Below, one piece after another: positions 35,973 to 48,469 of a stretch of 64,000 bases of DNA (position 1 is the first letter of the stretch; each line of letters opens with the position of its first letter). This DNA comes from Sagittula marina. GTDB taxonomy: Bacteria > Pseudomonadota > Alphaproteobacteria > Rhodobacterales > Rhodobacteraceae. The stretch spans positions 558,001-622,000 of the forward strand of contig NZ_JACIEJ010000001.1 in the NCBI RefSeq assembly GCF_014196795.1, in the 5' to 3' direction. Under the pieces are notes generated by a model that saw only the letters and a list, made by a program, of their open reading frames with translations, did not search any database and was not told where the DNA came from. Made by a program: the position numbers and the translations under genes.

Positions 35973-36725
35973 ATGCACCTGGATGTGCAGGCGTTGCGCG
36001 ACTTCTATTACCGCAGTGCGCTGGGGCGTGCGGCGCAACGGATCGTGCGCGACGAGGTACTGCGCCGCTGGAGCCCCGAGGATGTCCAGGGCCAAACGAT
36101 GGTGGGCTATGGCTTTGCCGTGCCGCTGCTGCGCCCCTACCTGAAGGATGCGCGCCGGGTGACTGCCTTGATGCCTGCGCCGCAGGGGGTGATGCCCTGG
36201 CCTGCGGGAATGCCCAACGTGTCGGTGTTGAGCGAGGAGACGCTTTGGCCGCTGGAAACCGGCCACGTGGACCGTCTGATCCTGATGCATGGTCTGGAAA
36301 CATCCGAACGCCCCTCGGATCTGCTCGATGAAGCGTATCGCGTGTTGGGGCCGGGGGGGCGGGCGTTGTTTGTGCTGCCCAACCGGTCGGGCCTGTGGGC
36401 GCGGGCGGACTGGACGCCCTTCGGCTATGGGCGCCCCTATTCGATCGGCCAGTTGGAAACCCAATTGAAGAAGCATGATTTCGTGCCTGAACGCGCGCTG
36501 TCGGTGCTGTATCAACCGCCGTCGGGGCGACGCTTCTGGATGAAGACCGCGCCGATGTGGGAAAAGCTGGGCCGAATGATCCCGGTGACTGCAGGGGGGG
36601 TGATGCTGGTGGAAGCTTCCAAGCGCTACCCGCCCACCCGTGCGGGATTGGGCGAGCGCCGCCGGGTTCGAAATCCGTTGGGCGTGCTGGCCCCCAAACC
36701 GGGCAAGGTCGCAGGCTCGGTCTGA
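35973..36725 (+). CDS. class I SAM-dependent methyltransferase
   Basis: A 250-residue cytoplasmic protein with a methyltransferase type 11 pattern: [20 protein letters not shown] near 140. The SAM-binding glycine motif is changed: [13 protein letters not shown] stands where GCGxG is usual. The substrate is unknown. GGAGAGA precedes the ATG at 35973; an earlier in-frame start at 35901 would overlap the gloB promoter region. The gene is divergent from gloB and its mRNA would run into the 535-bp gap before atpH. Confidence 0.8.
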   Translation: MHLDVQALRDFYYRSALGRAAQRIVRDEVLRRWSPEDVQGQTMVGYGFAVPLLRPYLKDARRVTALMPAPQGVMPWPAGMPNVSVLSEETLWPLETGHVDRLILMHGLETSERPSDLLDEAYRVLGPGGRALFVLPNRSGLWARADWTPFGYGRPYSIGQLETQLKKHDFVPERALSVLYQPPSGRRFWMKTAPMWEKLGRMIPVTAGGVMLVEASKRYPPTRAGLGERRRVRNPLGVLAPKPGKVAGSV

Positions 36726-36742
36726 GTGTTGCTCTCTGCCGG

Positions 36743-37018
36743 TCAGGTGCGCAGGAGGCTCGCGCTCAGGAGGCCTTGTGCGGTGCGGTTGATTTGGGCC
36801 AGCGTCGTGCCAAGATCGTGCTCTGGAATTGTCCGGCAGACGCCCAGCGGTGCGTAGGTAATTCTGCCGCCAAATTGGCGAAGAGCCGGTTGAAAAACTG
36901 AACTGAAGGGTACACCTTTGGATTTGATGACGGTTTCAGCGCTGCGCTTCGCGGGGACGAAGTCGCAATCTGTGTGGTTTTCGCCTCTACGACCTGCGCG
37001 GAATCGCCGCTTCAGGCG
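36743..37018 (-). pseudogene. possible coding remnant without a start codon
   Basis: On the minus strand, 91 codons are open between two stops, with no ATG, GTG or TTG in frame. The last 40 or so codons have GC-rich third positions (about 29 of 39) and read like ordinary protein: LGVCRTIPEHDLGTTLAQIN and then GLLSASLLRT at the end. I do not recognise the family. It could be the tail of a decayed gene or chance. Confidence 0.25.
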
Positions 37019-37126
37019 CTAAAAACTGCGCTTTTATTGCATCATCTTTGGGCACAGATGGTCGCATATCACGCAACCTTATGAAATCGTTAACTTTAGC
37101 GCCCACGGCCAAGATGTCTAAGGATG

Positions 37127-37155
37127 TTGCGACGTCCGGGTGGCTCTGCTACATC
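37127..37155 (+). promoter_or_regulatory. candidate sigma-70 promoter of the atp operon
   Basis: TTGCGA and TACATC are separated by 17 bp and lie about 105 bp before the atpH start. The hexamers match the consensus moderately. Confidence 0.3.
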
Positions 37156-37260
37156 CGCCACGATTTACCTGCCTTGGCCAAAATCAGGGCGCAAAGATGC
37201 CTTCGGACGCCTCGCCATTCGGCGGGAGCGTGACGGGGGCCGCAAACCGGAAGGGTGGAC

Positions 37261-37818
37261 GTGTCTGACAGCTCGATTTCCTCCGGCATCGCCGAACGGT
37301 ATGCCACCGCCGTCTTTGAGATCGCCAAGGAGAATAACAATCTCCCGCGTCTCGAAGAAAACCTTAACGACCTGAGCGCCGCCTTGGACGAAAGTGCCGA
37401 TCTGCGTGAACTCCTGGTCAACCCGGCCTACTCCCGCGAGGAGCAGGGCCAGGCCATCGGCAAGATCGCCGATGCCATGGGTTTGATCGACGCGCTGAAA
37501 GGGGCGCTGGGGGTCATGGCCTCCAAGCGTCGCCTGTTCGTGGTGCCCGCTTTGGTGCGCCGCCTGCGCGAGATGATCGCTGCAGAGAAGGGCGAAGTGA
37601 CGGCAGAGGTGACCTCGGCGCAGCCGCTGACCGACGAACAGTCGGCAAACCTTGCACAGACCCTCAAAGAGAAGGTTGGCAAGGACGTTAAGATCAATGC
37701 TACCGTCGATGAAACCCTCATCGGTGGTCTTATCGTAATGGTGGGCTCGAAAATGATCGACACGTCGATCCGCTCGAAGCTCAACTCCCTCCAGAATGCA
37801 ATGAAAGAGGTCGGATAA
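37261..37818 (+). CDS. atpH: ATP synthase F1 delta subunit
   Basis: A 185-residue subunit that links the F1 head to the peripheral stalk. SSISSGIAERYATAVFEIAKE at the N-terminus and the C-terminal KINATVDETLIGGLIVMVGS are typical. GGAAGG precedes the GTG at 37261 at the right distance; a second in-frame GTG two codons earlier is possible. It is the first gene of the five-gene F1 operon. The stop is immediately followed by the atpA start. Confidence 0.93.
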   Translation: MSDSSISSGIAERYATAVFEIAKENNNLPRLEENLNDLSAALDESADLRELLVNPAYSREEQGQAIGKIADAMGLIDALKGALGVMASKRRLFVVPALVRRLREMIAAEKGEVTAEVTSAQPLTDEQSANLAQTLKEKVGKDVKINATVDETLIGGLIVMVGSKMIDTSIRSKLNSLQNAMKEVG

Positions 37819-39357
<1,539 letters not shown>

Positions 39358-39369
39358 GAGGATCATCCG

Positions 39370-41695
<2,326 letters not shown>

Positions 41696-41794
41696 TCCGG
41701 TTGGGGCTGGGCGGGTGTGACCCGTTCGGCCCCGCCGTTCACCATCCTGCGCATGGGGGCCTTGGCCAACCATGACGCGCCAAAGGAGTTTCAC

Positions 41795-42229
41795 ATGGCA
41801 GACACGATGCAATTCGACCTCGTCTCGCCGGAGCGCAAGCTCCTGTCGGCGCAGGCAAAGTCGGTGCAAATCCCCGGTTCCGAAGGCGACCTGACCGCCA
41901 TGCCGAACCATGCTGCAACCATCACCACCCTGCGTCCCGGTGTGCTGACCGTCGAAACCGACAAAGGCACCGAGAAATTTGTCGTGACCGGCGGTTTCGC
42001 TGAAATCGGCGAGACCGTTTCCGTCTTGGCGGAAAAGGCGTTGCCCGCAGCGGACGTGGATCAAAAGACCTACGAAGCTTTGGTCGCAGAGGCACATGAA
42101 GCCTACAAGCAGACCAAGGTGACCTTCGAGAACGAGCCCGGCCCCGTGGACGACGCAGCCAAGTTGCTGCAGGACATGGTCGCCGTGGGGACCCACATCG
42201 GCCTCGACCCGATGCAGCCCTCGCTTTAA
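41795..42229 (+). CDS. atpC: ATP synthase F1 epsilon subunit
   Basis: A 144-residue subunit at the foot of the central stalk that can inhibit ATP hydrolysis. The N-terminal beta barrel ([16 protein letters not shown]...[15 protein letters not shown]) is clear, while the C-terminal helical part is short and weakly conserved, as in related alphaproteobacteria. The ATG at 41795 follows CAAAGGAG; a longer frame from 41717 is not conserved. It is the last gene of the operon, followed by a strong terminator. Confidence 0.95.
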   Translation: MADTMQFDLVSPERKLLSAQAKSVQIPGSEGDLTAMPNHAATITTLRPGVLTVETDKGTEKFVVTGGFAEIGETVSVLAEKALPAADVDQKTYEALVAEAHEAYKQTKVTFENEPGPVDDAAKLLQDMVAVGTHIGLDPMQPSL

Positions 42230-42252
42230 GGGTTCTTGAAACCGTTTCAGGA

Positions 42253-42283
42253 AAACCCCGCGCCACATGGTGCGGGGTTTTTT
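42253..42283 (+). terminator. terminator of the atpHAGDC operon
   Basis: AACCCCGC and GCGGGGTT form a perfect eight-base stem, followed by TTTTT, about 25 bp after the atpC stop. Confidence 0.9.
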
Positions 42284-42435
42284 GCATTTCGGCAAAAATA
42301 ATCTTAATACACCGGCTGAAGTGACCCATCTGTGCGCATCTTCGCCGGAGAACTTTCTGTCGCAGCAATCAGATGTTCCACTGTGTCACGGGACGGGCTA
42401 GATGGGCGGCAAGCCCCTACCGCACGGAGATCCCC

Positions 42436-43119
42436 ATGGACTTTGCCCTCGACTGGACGAGCCTGCTGCGCGAATTCGTCACGCTTTTCGTTGTGGTGGA
42501 CCCCATCGGTACGCTTCCGGTGTTCTACTTTGCCACCGCCGCTGTGCCTGCCGCGCTGCATTGGAAGTTTGCCGTCCGCGCGGTGTTGGTGGCCTGGATC
42601 GTTTTGCTTGGTTTCCTGGTGGGCGGACAGCTGCTGCTGGAGGCGCTTGGGCTACGCTTTGGCTCCTTCCAGATTGCCGGCGGCATCATCCTGTTTCTGT
42701 TTGCTCTGACCATGATCTTTGGCGAAAGCAAACCCGACCATGAAATCGTGGAGGCCGAGAAAGGCCATCTGGCGGGGGCGGTCTTTCCCCTTGCCATGCC
42801 GTCGATCGCGTCGCCGGGGGCGATGCTGGCGATAGTCGTTCTCACAGACAATCACGCCCATTCGATCCCGGATCAGGTGTTGACGGCCGTTCTGCTGACA
42901 GCTGTGTTGGCGCTGACGCTGGGTCTGCTGCTTCTTGGCGCGCGTCTGAAGCGTGTCCTTGGCTCCACCGGGGCGAGCGTCATCAGCCGTGTTATGGGCA
43001 TTATACTGGCCACTGTGGCCGTGGATGCAGTGCTGGGTGGATTGGATGCCGTCGGGGCGATGCAGCTCGACAGGGCCACCAACGGCGGCGTGCCGGCCGA
43101 GGTTACGATTTCAGAGTGA
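42436..43119 (+). CDS. MarC-family integral membrane protein
   Basis: A 227-residue protein with six hydrophobic helices. VVVDPIGTLPVF near the N-terminus and PLAMPSIASPGAML near the middle are the family's repeated (D/S)PxG-type motifs. MarC proteins were once linked to multiple antibiotic resistance, but later work did not support this, and the transported molecule is unknown. GGAGATC precedes the ATG at 42436; an earlier in-frame ATG at 42373 gives unconserved residues. It follows the atp terminator and so has its own promoter. Confidence 0.88.
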   Translation: MDFALDWTSLLREFVTLFVVVDPIGTLPVFYFATAAVPAALHWKFAVRAVLVAWIVLLGFLVGGQLLLEALGLRFGSFQIAGGIILFLFALTMIFGESKPDHEIVEAEKGHLAGAVFPLAMPSIASPGAMLAIVVLTDNHAHSIPDQVLTAVLLTAVLALTLGLLLLGARLKRVLGSTGASVISRVMGIILATVAVDAVLGGLDAVGAMQLDRATNGGVPAEVTISE

Positions 43120-43169
43120 TTCCCGGATAGATTGCGGGTATAGCCGTTGCAAAAGACGAAAGAGCAGTC

Positions 43170-43523
43170 ATGCGCAAATTCCACGCGGCGACCATGGGGG
43201 TCGATCAGGGCAACGAGGACATCTTTGCCGACTTTCTGGATGGTGGCGAGATGTGGACTGGGGAAGGCACACGGGAACGCCGCAAGCCCATCGTGTTCAG
43301 CGAGCAATTTCGGTCCCGCCCGGTTGTACAGGTTGGCCTGTCGATGTGGGATATGGACAACTGTGCCAATTTACGGGCTGACGTAGCCGCGGACAAAGTG
43401 ACTGAACGCGGATTTGAACTGGTCTTTCGCACATGGGCCGACACAAAGGTCGCGCGCATCCGTATGAACTGGCTCGCCATCGGTGAGGTCGCCAGCGAGG
43501 ACGATTGGGATCTAGACGTTTAA
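43170..43523 (+). CDS. H-type lectin domain protein
   Basis: A 117-residue protein without a signal peptide. Residues 44-105 match the H-type lectin (discoidin II / Helix pomatia agglutinin) pattern: FSEQFRSRPVVQVGLSMWDM, KVTERGFELVFRTWADTKV, then RMNWLAIGEV. Such domains bind N-acetylgalactosamine or related sugars as trimers in animals and amoebae. The binding partner here is unknown, and without an export signal it may act in the cytoplasm. It ends just before the prs terminator and lies about 50 bp after marC, probably in one transcript. Confidence 0.75.
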   Translation: MRKFHAATMGVDQGNEDIFADFLDGGEMWTGEGTRERRKPIVFSEQFRSRPVVQVGLSMWDMDNCANLRADVAADKVTERGFELVFRTWADTKVARIRMNWLAIGEVASEDDWDLDV

Positions 43524-43542
43524 GCCGACTGGGGCTTGGATA

Positions 43543-43570
43543 GAAAAAACCCGGCCACGAGGACCGGGTT
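43543..43570 (-). terminator. terminator after prs (minus strand), possibly bidirectional
   Basis: On the minus strand, AACCCGG and CCGGGTT pair around a short loop and are followed by TTTTTTC. The T-run is on the prs side, but the stem could also end the converging lectin transcript. Confidence 0.8.
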
Positions 43571-43596
43571 GCATGATCTGGCTTTCGGGCAATCGT

Positions 43597-44604
43597 TCAA
43601 AGAATGCCTTCGTAGATTGGACCGAGTGTCTCTGTCTCGAACAGGGAGGACACCGATGTCCCGTTCCAGATGTTCAGGATCGACTGCGCGAACATCGGTG
43701 CCGTGGGCAGTACGCGAATGTTCGGTGCGTCGGCCACCGGGCCTGTGGGCTGGATCGAATCGGTCAGCACCAACGTCTTGAGCACTGAATTGGTGATCCG
43801 TTCCACCGCCGGGCCGGACATGACCCCGTGCGAGATATAGGCGTGCACTTCGGTTGCGCCGTGCTCCATGATGACTTCGGCTGCCTTGCAGAGCGTGCCT
43901 GCCGTGTCACACATGTCGTCGACAATAATGCATTTCTTGCCGGTGACGTCGCCGATCACAGTCATCTCGGCAATCTCGCCGGGCTTTTCGCGGCGCTTGT
44001 CGACGATGGAAAGGGGGGCGTTGATTCGTTTTGCCAATTCGCGCGCGCGGGCCACGCCGCCGACGTCTGGGGAGATGACCATGACGTCTTCGAGGTTGTC
44101 GAACTGGTTCTGGATGTCCAACGCAAAGATGGGCGAGGCGTAAAGGTTGTCCACCGGAATGTCGAAGAAGCCCTGGATTTGCGCCGCGTGCAGGTCCAGC
44201 GTCAGGATGCGTTCGATGCCTGCTTCGACCATCATGTTGGCGACCAGCTTGGCGGTGATGGGCGTCCGAGCCTTGGTGCGGCGGTCCTGACGGGCATAGC
44301 CGAAGTAGGGGATCACGGCGGTGATGCGTGACGCAGAGGACCGGCGCAGCGCGTCGGCCATGATCAGCAGTTCCATCAGGTTGTCGTTGGCGGGGTTCGA
44401 CGTGGGCTGGATGACGAACATGTCCTCGCCGCGCACGTTCTCGAACACCTCGACAAAAATTTCCTGATCGTTGAAGCGCTCGACGCGGGTCTCGACCAGA
44501 CCGACGGACATTCCGCGGTACAAGGACATGCGGCGGGCGATGGCTTCGGCCAGCGGTCGGTTGGCATTGCCGGCGATCAGTTTCGGCTCAATGACGGTGG
44601 GCAT
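43597..44604 (-). CDS. prs: ribose-phosphate pyrophosphokinase
   Basis: A 335-residue enzyme that makes PRPP from ribose 5-phosphate and ATP, the precursor of nucleotides, histidine and tryptophan. The flexible loop has [18 protein letters not shown] near 110, and the PRPP-binding [14 protein letters not shown] lies near 222-236. The protein is slightly longer than the E. coli enzyme (315) but in the range of alphaproteobacteria. It converges on the lectin gene and is divergent from the DsbA-fold isomerase gene. Confidence 0.96.
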   Translation of the reverse strand: MPTVIEPKLIAGNANRPLAEAIARRMSLYRGMSVGLVETRVERFNDQEIFVEVFENVRGEDMFVIQPTSNPANDNLMELLIMADALRRSSASRITAVIPYFGYARQDRRTKARTPITAKLVANMMVEAGIERILTLDLHAAQIQGFFDIPVDNLYASPIFALDIQNQFDNLEDVMVISPDVGGVARARELAKRINAPLSIVDKRREKPGEIAEMTVIGDVTGKKCIIVDDMCDTAGTLCKAAEVIMEHGATEVHAYISHGVMSGPAVERITNSVLKTLVLTDSIQPTGPVADAPNIRVLPTAPMFAQSILNIWNGTSVSSLFETETLGPIYEGIL

Positions 44605-44710
44605 GGGCAGCGTGCTCCGTAGAGGATAGATGACGGATTCGTGACGTGTTGCGCACCCGTTAACACGGGCCTAGGGTGCTGCACCAGCACGGTAAAGGAG
44701 GGCGCGGCAT

Positions 44711-45322
44711 ATGGCGCGGATTGACTACTATCTATCGGTGATCTCGCCGTTTTGTTACTTTACCGGAACGCGTGTTGCGGAAATTGCGAAACAGAATGGC
44801 GCCGACCTGGTTTTCAAGCCGGTCGACATCATGTCGCTGTTCCAGCGGACCGGCGGCACGGCCCTGGGGGACCGCCACCCGTCGCGGCAGGCCTACCGCT
44901 TTCAGGAGCTTGCCCGCACGTCCAAGAAGACCGGTCTGCCGTATCACGCCAAGCCGATGTTCTTTCCCACCAACCCGGCCCCCGCGTCCTACGCGATTAT
45001 CGCGGCACAGGACGCCTTTGCTAAAACCGGGGAGGGCGATCTGCAAGCGCTGGTCTTCTCCCTCCTGCGGGCCTGCTGGGCAGAGCAGAAGGACATCGCC
45101 GAGGATGCCGTCGTGGGCGACGCGCTGGAGGCCGCGGGCTTTGACCGGGGGCTAACCTTCACCGGCATGTTGTCGGGTGCGGAGACCTATGTGCGCAATC
45201 TCGAAGAGGCGGTCGAGGCCGGTGTATTCGGCGCGCCCTTCTGGGTCTGCGACGATGGAGAGATGTTCTGGGGCGTGGATCGGTTGAACGATCTGGACGC
45301 GCATCTCAAAGGCGACTTGTGA
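44711..45322 (+). CDS. 2-hydroxychromene-2-carboxylate isomerase family protein (DsbA fold)
   Basis: A 203-residue cytoplasmic protein of the DsbA-like superfamily. The N-terminal YYLSVISPFCYF carries the active-site serine in place of the redox CxxC, and GVFGAPFWVCDDGEMFWG matches the C-terminal cis-proline part of the HCCA isomerase group. These glutathione-dependent isomerases act in naphthalene-type degradation, but many family members sit in genomes without that pathway, so the true substrate is unknown. AAAGGAGGG precedes the ATG. Confidence 0.88.
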   Translation: MARIDYYLSVISPFCYFTGTRVAEIAKQNGADLVFKPVDIMSLFQRTGGTALGDRHPSRQAYRFQELARTSKKTGLPYHAKPMFFPTNPAPASYAIIAAQDAFAKTGEGDLQALVFSLLRACWAEQKDIAEDAVVGDALEAAGFDRGLTFTGMLSGAETYVRNLEEAVEAGVFGAPFWVCDDGEMFWGVDRLNDLDAHLKGDL

Positions 45323-45451
45323 CCAATCTGCGCAGTCGTCGGTTCACTGACGGGCCCGTGCTGCCTTTGGCGCTGCACACGGGTCTTGTCAGCGCCGGGA
45401 TGTAGAAGGAGCTGGACCCCGTTTGCCGCGTCTGGCGCCGCAACCGGGGGG

Positions 45452-46042
45452 TCAGGCTTTTTTCTTGCCAACCTTGGGTTCGGTGCCCGCGCGCAGCCGA
45501 TTGATGTTGTCCTTGTGGCGCCACAGCACGATCAGCGTCAAAAGCAAAGCGACGATGGTCAGGTCCGTCCGGCCCAGCATCAGTGTCCACGGCGCTACGG
45601 AGGCTGCTGCGACAATCGCACCGACAGAGGAAATCTTGGACAGGTAAAACGCCACCAGCCACGTCGCACAGCAGAGCAGCCCGATGGGCCAGGCCAGCGA
45701 CAGCATGGTGCCGAGGAACGTCGCCACACCTTTGCCGCCCTTGAACTTCAGCCAGACGGGGAAGCAATGGCCAGCCATGGCCGCGAGACCGGCCAGTTGT
45801 GCCGCGCCGTCGTCGCCTGCGATGAAGCGCGCCAGAAGCACGGCCACCGCCCCCTTGCCGCCGTCCAGCAGCAGCGTCGCCAGCGCAGCGGGCTTGTTGC
45901 CGGTGCGCAGCACGTTGGTCGCGCCGATGTTGCCCGAACCGATCTGTCGCAGATCGCCAAGGTTCATGGCGCGTGTGATGAGCACGCCAAACGGGATCGA
46001 CCCCAACAGGTAGCCCAACACGGTCCAGAGCAGCAGGGTCAT
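45452..46042 (-). CDS. plsY: glycerol-3-phosphate acyltransferase PlsY
   Basis: A 196-residue membrane enzyme that transfers an acyl group from acyl phosphate to glycerol 3-phosphate, the first step of phospholipid synthesis. GSIPFGVLITR, GSGNIGATNVLR (motif 1), HCFPVWLKFKGGKGVAT (motif 2) and five hydrophobic helices are seen. The C-terminus ends in a cluster of lysines. Its ATG overlaps the stop of the PyrC-like gene (ATGA), making it the last gene of the pyrB operon. Confidence 0.95.
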   Translation of the reverse strand: MTLLLWTVLGYLLGSIPFGVLITRAMNLGDLRQIGSGNIGATNVLRTGNKPAALATLLLDGGKGAVAVLLARFIAGDDGAAQLAGLAAMAGHCFPVWLKFKGGKGVATFLGTMLSLAWPIGLLCCATWLVAFYLSKISSVGAIVAAASVAPWTLMLGRTDLTIVALLLTLIVLWRHKDNINRLRAGTEPKVGKKKA

Positions 46043-47352
46043 GCCTGGCCCTCCGCGAACACTCGGTCGCCCGCGACCCATGTGCCCAGCACGCGGCCTT
46101 GCAGGCGCGCGCCGTCAAATGGTGTGTTCTTGGATTTCGAGCGCAGCTTGAAACGGTCCAGCACCACGGGTTTGTCCGGATCAAACAGGACCAGATCGGC
46201 CGGGGCGCCTTCGCTCAGACGGCCACAGTCGAGGCCCAGCAGCTTGGCCGGGTTAAAGGACAGCGCCCTGAACAGGCAGGGCAAGGACAGCTCCTCGGCG
46301 TGGTACAGGCGCAGTATCACGGGCAGCATCGTCTCCAGCCCGACCGCACCAGAGGCGGCTTCCTCGAACGGAAGGCGTTTTGATTCCTCGTCCTGAGGCG
46401 TGTGAAAGGAGCCGATCACGTCGATCAGGCCGGAGCGGATGGCCTCTACAATGGCCTTGCGGTCGTCCTCGGAGCGCAGCGGCGGCTTCACTTTGAAGAA
46501 GGTCCGATAGTCCGCGAGGTCCATTTCATTCAGCGTCAGGTGGTGCATCGAAGTGCCGGCCGTGACCTTGAAGCCATTCGCCTTCGCACGCTCCAGCGCG
46601 GGCAGGGCGCGGGCCGTGGTCAGCTGATCGACATGGTAGCGCACGCCGGTCATTTCCACGAGGGCGATGTCCCGGTCGAGGCCCATACGTTCCGCCATGG
46701 GCGACACCGACGGCAGTCCGCGCAGCGAGGCGAATTTTCCAGAGGTCGCCGCCGCGCCTTTGGACAGGCCGGGGTCTTGTGGATGGCCGATCACCAAGGC
46801 GCCAAGGCTGCGGGCATAGGTCATGGCGCGCGACAGAACCTTGTTGTCGGTCACCACGTGGTCGCAGTCGGTGAATGCCACGGCGCCGGCATCCATGAGG
46901 AAGCCGATTTCCGTCATCTCGCGGCCTTCGCGGCCCTTCGTCAGCGCGGCCATGGGGCGGACGTTCACCCGCGCTTCGTCGGTTGCACGGCGGCGGATGA
47001 AGTCGAGCTGTTCGGGCGTGTCGATGGGTGGGTTGGTGTCGGGACGGGTGACCATGGTGGTCACGCCCCCGGCGGCAGCGGCCTGACCGGCGGTGCCAAA
47101 GGATTCCTTGTGACGCTCGCCCGGCTCGCCCACCTTCACGCCGATATCGACAATCCCGGGCGCGAGGCATTTGCCAGCGCAGTCGATCACGGTGACATCG
47201 GTTTCATCCAGTCCGGCCAGCGCGTCGCCGCTGTTGCCGTCTTGGAGGATAATCCGGGTGATTTTGCCATCGGTCACCAACAGCGCGCCGATCTGGTCGG
47301 TATCACCTTCGGGGTCGATCAATCGGGCGTTGGTAAAGAGCGTCTGGGTCAT
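46039..47352 (-). CDS. pyrC: dihydroorotase-like protein (PyrC homologue, probably non-catalytic)
   Basis: A 437-residue amidohydrolase-fold protein next to pyrB. The zinc-binding HxH and the substrate-binding Arg of active dihydroorotases (D-x-H-x-H-x-R-E-P-G) are Gly71, Lys73 and Gly75 here (D69-I-G-V-K-V-G-E-P-G78). The catalytic Asp of the DHAPH block is also lost (GSFHTPQDEE near 312). This fits the non-catalytic PyrC' proteins that form a complex with PyrB in some bacteria. A separate active dihydroorotase should exist elsewhere. The ATG at 47352 is the family start. Confidence 0.88.
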   Translation of the reverse strand: MTQTLFTNARLIDPEGDTDQIGALLVTDGKITRIILQDGNSGDALAGLDETDVTVIDCAGKCLAPGIVDIGVKVGEPGERHKESFGTAGQAAAAGGVTTMVTRPDTNPPIDTPEQLDFIRRRATDEARVNVRPMAALTKGREGREMTEIGFLMDAGAVAFTDCDHVVTDNKVLSRAMTYARSLGALVIGHPQDPGLSKGAAATSGKFASLRGLPSVSPMAERMGLDRDIALVEMTGVRYHVDQLTTARALPALERAKANGFKVTAGTSMHHLTLNEMDLADYRTFFKVKPPLRSEDDRKAIVEAIRSGLIDVIGSFHTPQDEESKRLPFEEAASGAVGLETMLPVILRLYHAEELSLPCLFRALSFNPAKLLGLDCGRLSEGAPADLVLFDPDKPVVLDRFKLRSKSKNTPFDGARLQGRVLGTWVAGDRVFAEGQA

Positions 47353-47469
47353 GCGGGCCAAGTCTTTGTGTGTTTCTTTTCGTCTATGCCATATCGCCGC
47401 GTGGGGAAAGCGCAGAGGGGCTCTGTCCATGCTTCCCCAAGGTGTTGTCTGCCGTGAACAACGGCTGTG

Positions 47470-47853
47470 TCAGCGCGCTGGCAAGGCGGAGACGATGGTC
47501 GCGCGCGTTGCAGCGGGATCGCGTTGGAATTTAATCAGATGTTTGTTGCCATCGTGGGTGATGACCTGAACCGCCGCCCCCACGGTGCGGACCTCTGCGA
47601 TATCGTCCAGCGCCACACCGCGCCCACCGGGGCCCGCAAGACCGGTCGGAGAGAGGCTCCAGACCTCGGCCAAGGCCTCATCTTTGAGAAACCAGCCGCG
47701 CACCGCGACAGCCGCGAGACCGCCGATGGCACCGGTCCAGATGTGGGCGTTGCCCAGCAGCCAGAGGATCAGCATGCCACCCGCCATGGCCAGCGCGGCC
47801 ATGATCCAATGGGTTCGAATGTAAGTGGCCTGATCGGGGGGAAATGTGGTCAC
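47470..47853 (-). CDS. small membrane protein between pyrB and pyrC
   Basis: A 127-residue protein with two hydrophobic helices (about 14-33 and 38-54) followed by a soluble C-terminal domain of beta-strand character (DDIAEVRTVGAAVQVIT). That domain resembles small bacterial PH-like domains, but I cannot assign it. The frame is open further upstream; GTG at 47853 is chosen as it starts 12 bases after the stop of the preceding gene. The function is unknown, and its position within the pyr operon is what draws attention. Confidence 0.55.
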   Translation of the reverse strand: MTTFPPDQATYIRTHWIMAALAMAGGMLILWLLGNAHIWTGAIGGLAAVAVRGWFLKDEALAEVWSLSPTGLAGPGGRGVALDDIAEVRTVGAAVQVITHDGNKHLIKFQRDPAATRATIVSALPAR

Positions 47854-47864
47854 GGCGCGGGCCT

Positions 47865-48401
47865 TTACAACAGAAAGTACAGGCCCAGCACGATGAGGAT
47901 CGCGAGGCCGACCAGTGTGAACAGCAGCGGACGAGAGAAAGACGGACCTGCCACGGGCGCGCCTCCACTGCCTTCGCCTTTGGCGGATGGGGTTCGCAAT
48001 GCCGCGCCACGCCCGCGGGCGGCCGTGATGGCGTAGCTGCCCACATGGCGCAGCGGGCTGGCAACATGCAGCGTCTGGCTGGTGGCCTCGAACGCTTGGG
48101 GCGGAAGGATCACCGCATGGCCCCGGAGGGCGTCGATGCGGCTTTTGTCTTCGCCAAGCGCGCGAGAGGGGACATCGTAGGCTTCCGTCAGGTATTGCGA
48201 CAGGCGCATCGGCCCAAGGTCGCGCAGGTCCACGGTTTCCACGAAGGCGGGGCGCAGATGGGTCGCGCCGAGGCCGTATTTCAGCGGCCATTCACCTGTG
48301 CCGGCCATGGTGGTGAACCGCTCCACCGCCTCGGGCGGCAAATCGAGGTGCAGCACATGCACGGTAGAGGTGTCGGAGCCGTTAATCTCGATTTGTGACA
48401 T
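47865..48401 (-). CDS. tail-anchored hypothetical protein between pyrB and pyrC
   Basis: A 178-residue protein with a cytoplasmic N-terminal domain and a single hydrophobic helix at the very C-terminus (about 158-178, then the end). This is a tail-anchored arrangement. A Gly/Ser/Pro/Ala linker (about 130-155) joins the two. The N-terminal part contains MSQIEINGSDTSTVHVLHLD and DLRDLGPMRLSQYLTEAY. I do not recognise a family. It follows pyrB by about 70 bp and precedes another membrane protein gene. Confidence 0.65.
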   Translation of the reverse strand: MSQIEINGSDTSTVHVLHLDLPPEAVERFTTMAGTGEWPLKYGLGATHLRPAFVETVDLRDLGPMRLSQYLTEAYDVPSRALGEDKSRIDALRGHAVILPPQAFEATSQTLHVASPLRHVGSYAITAARGRGAALRTPSAKGEGSGGAPVAGPSFSRPLLFTLVGLAILIVLGLYFLL

Positions 48402-48469
48402 GGGGCCTCAGCCAAAATAATGTGTGAAAATAAAAAACGCGCAGCGATCACTTTCGCGGCGCAAAAGGG

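Larger units (their letters stand above)
36726..37260. other. 535-bp region without a recognised gene, before the ATP synthase operon
   Basis: This is the longest stretch in the window without a recognised gene. Its left half contains an open frame on the minus strand that looks like the remnant of a coding sequence (see separate entry). The right half is more AT-rich around 37040-37100 and holds a candidate promoter at 37127. No tRNA, palindromic repeat or terminator is evident. Confidence 0.6.

Noticed and set aside
36650-36690. tRNA-like sequence (GGTTCGAAATCC)
   Set aside because: It lies inside the methyltransferase gene, the loop is one base too long, and there is no acceptor stem.
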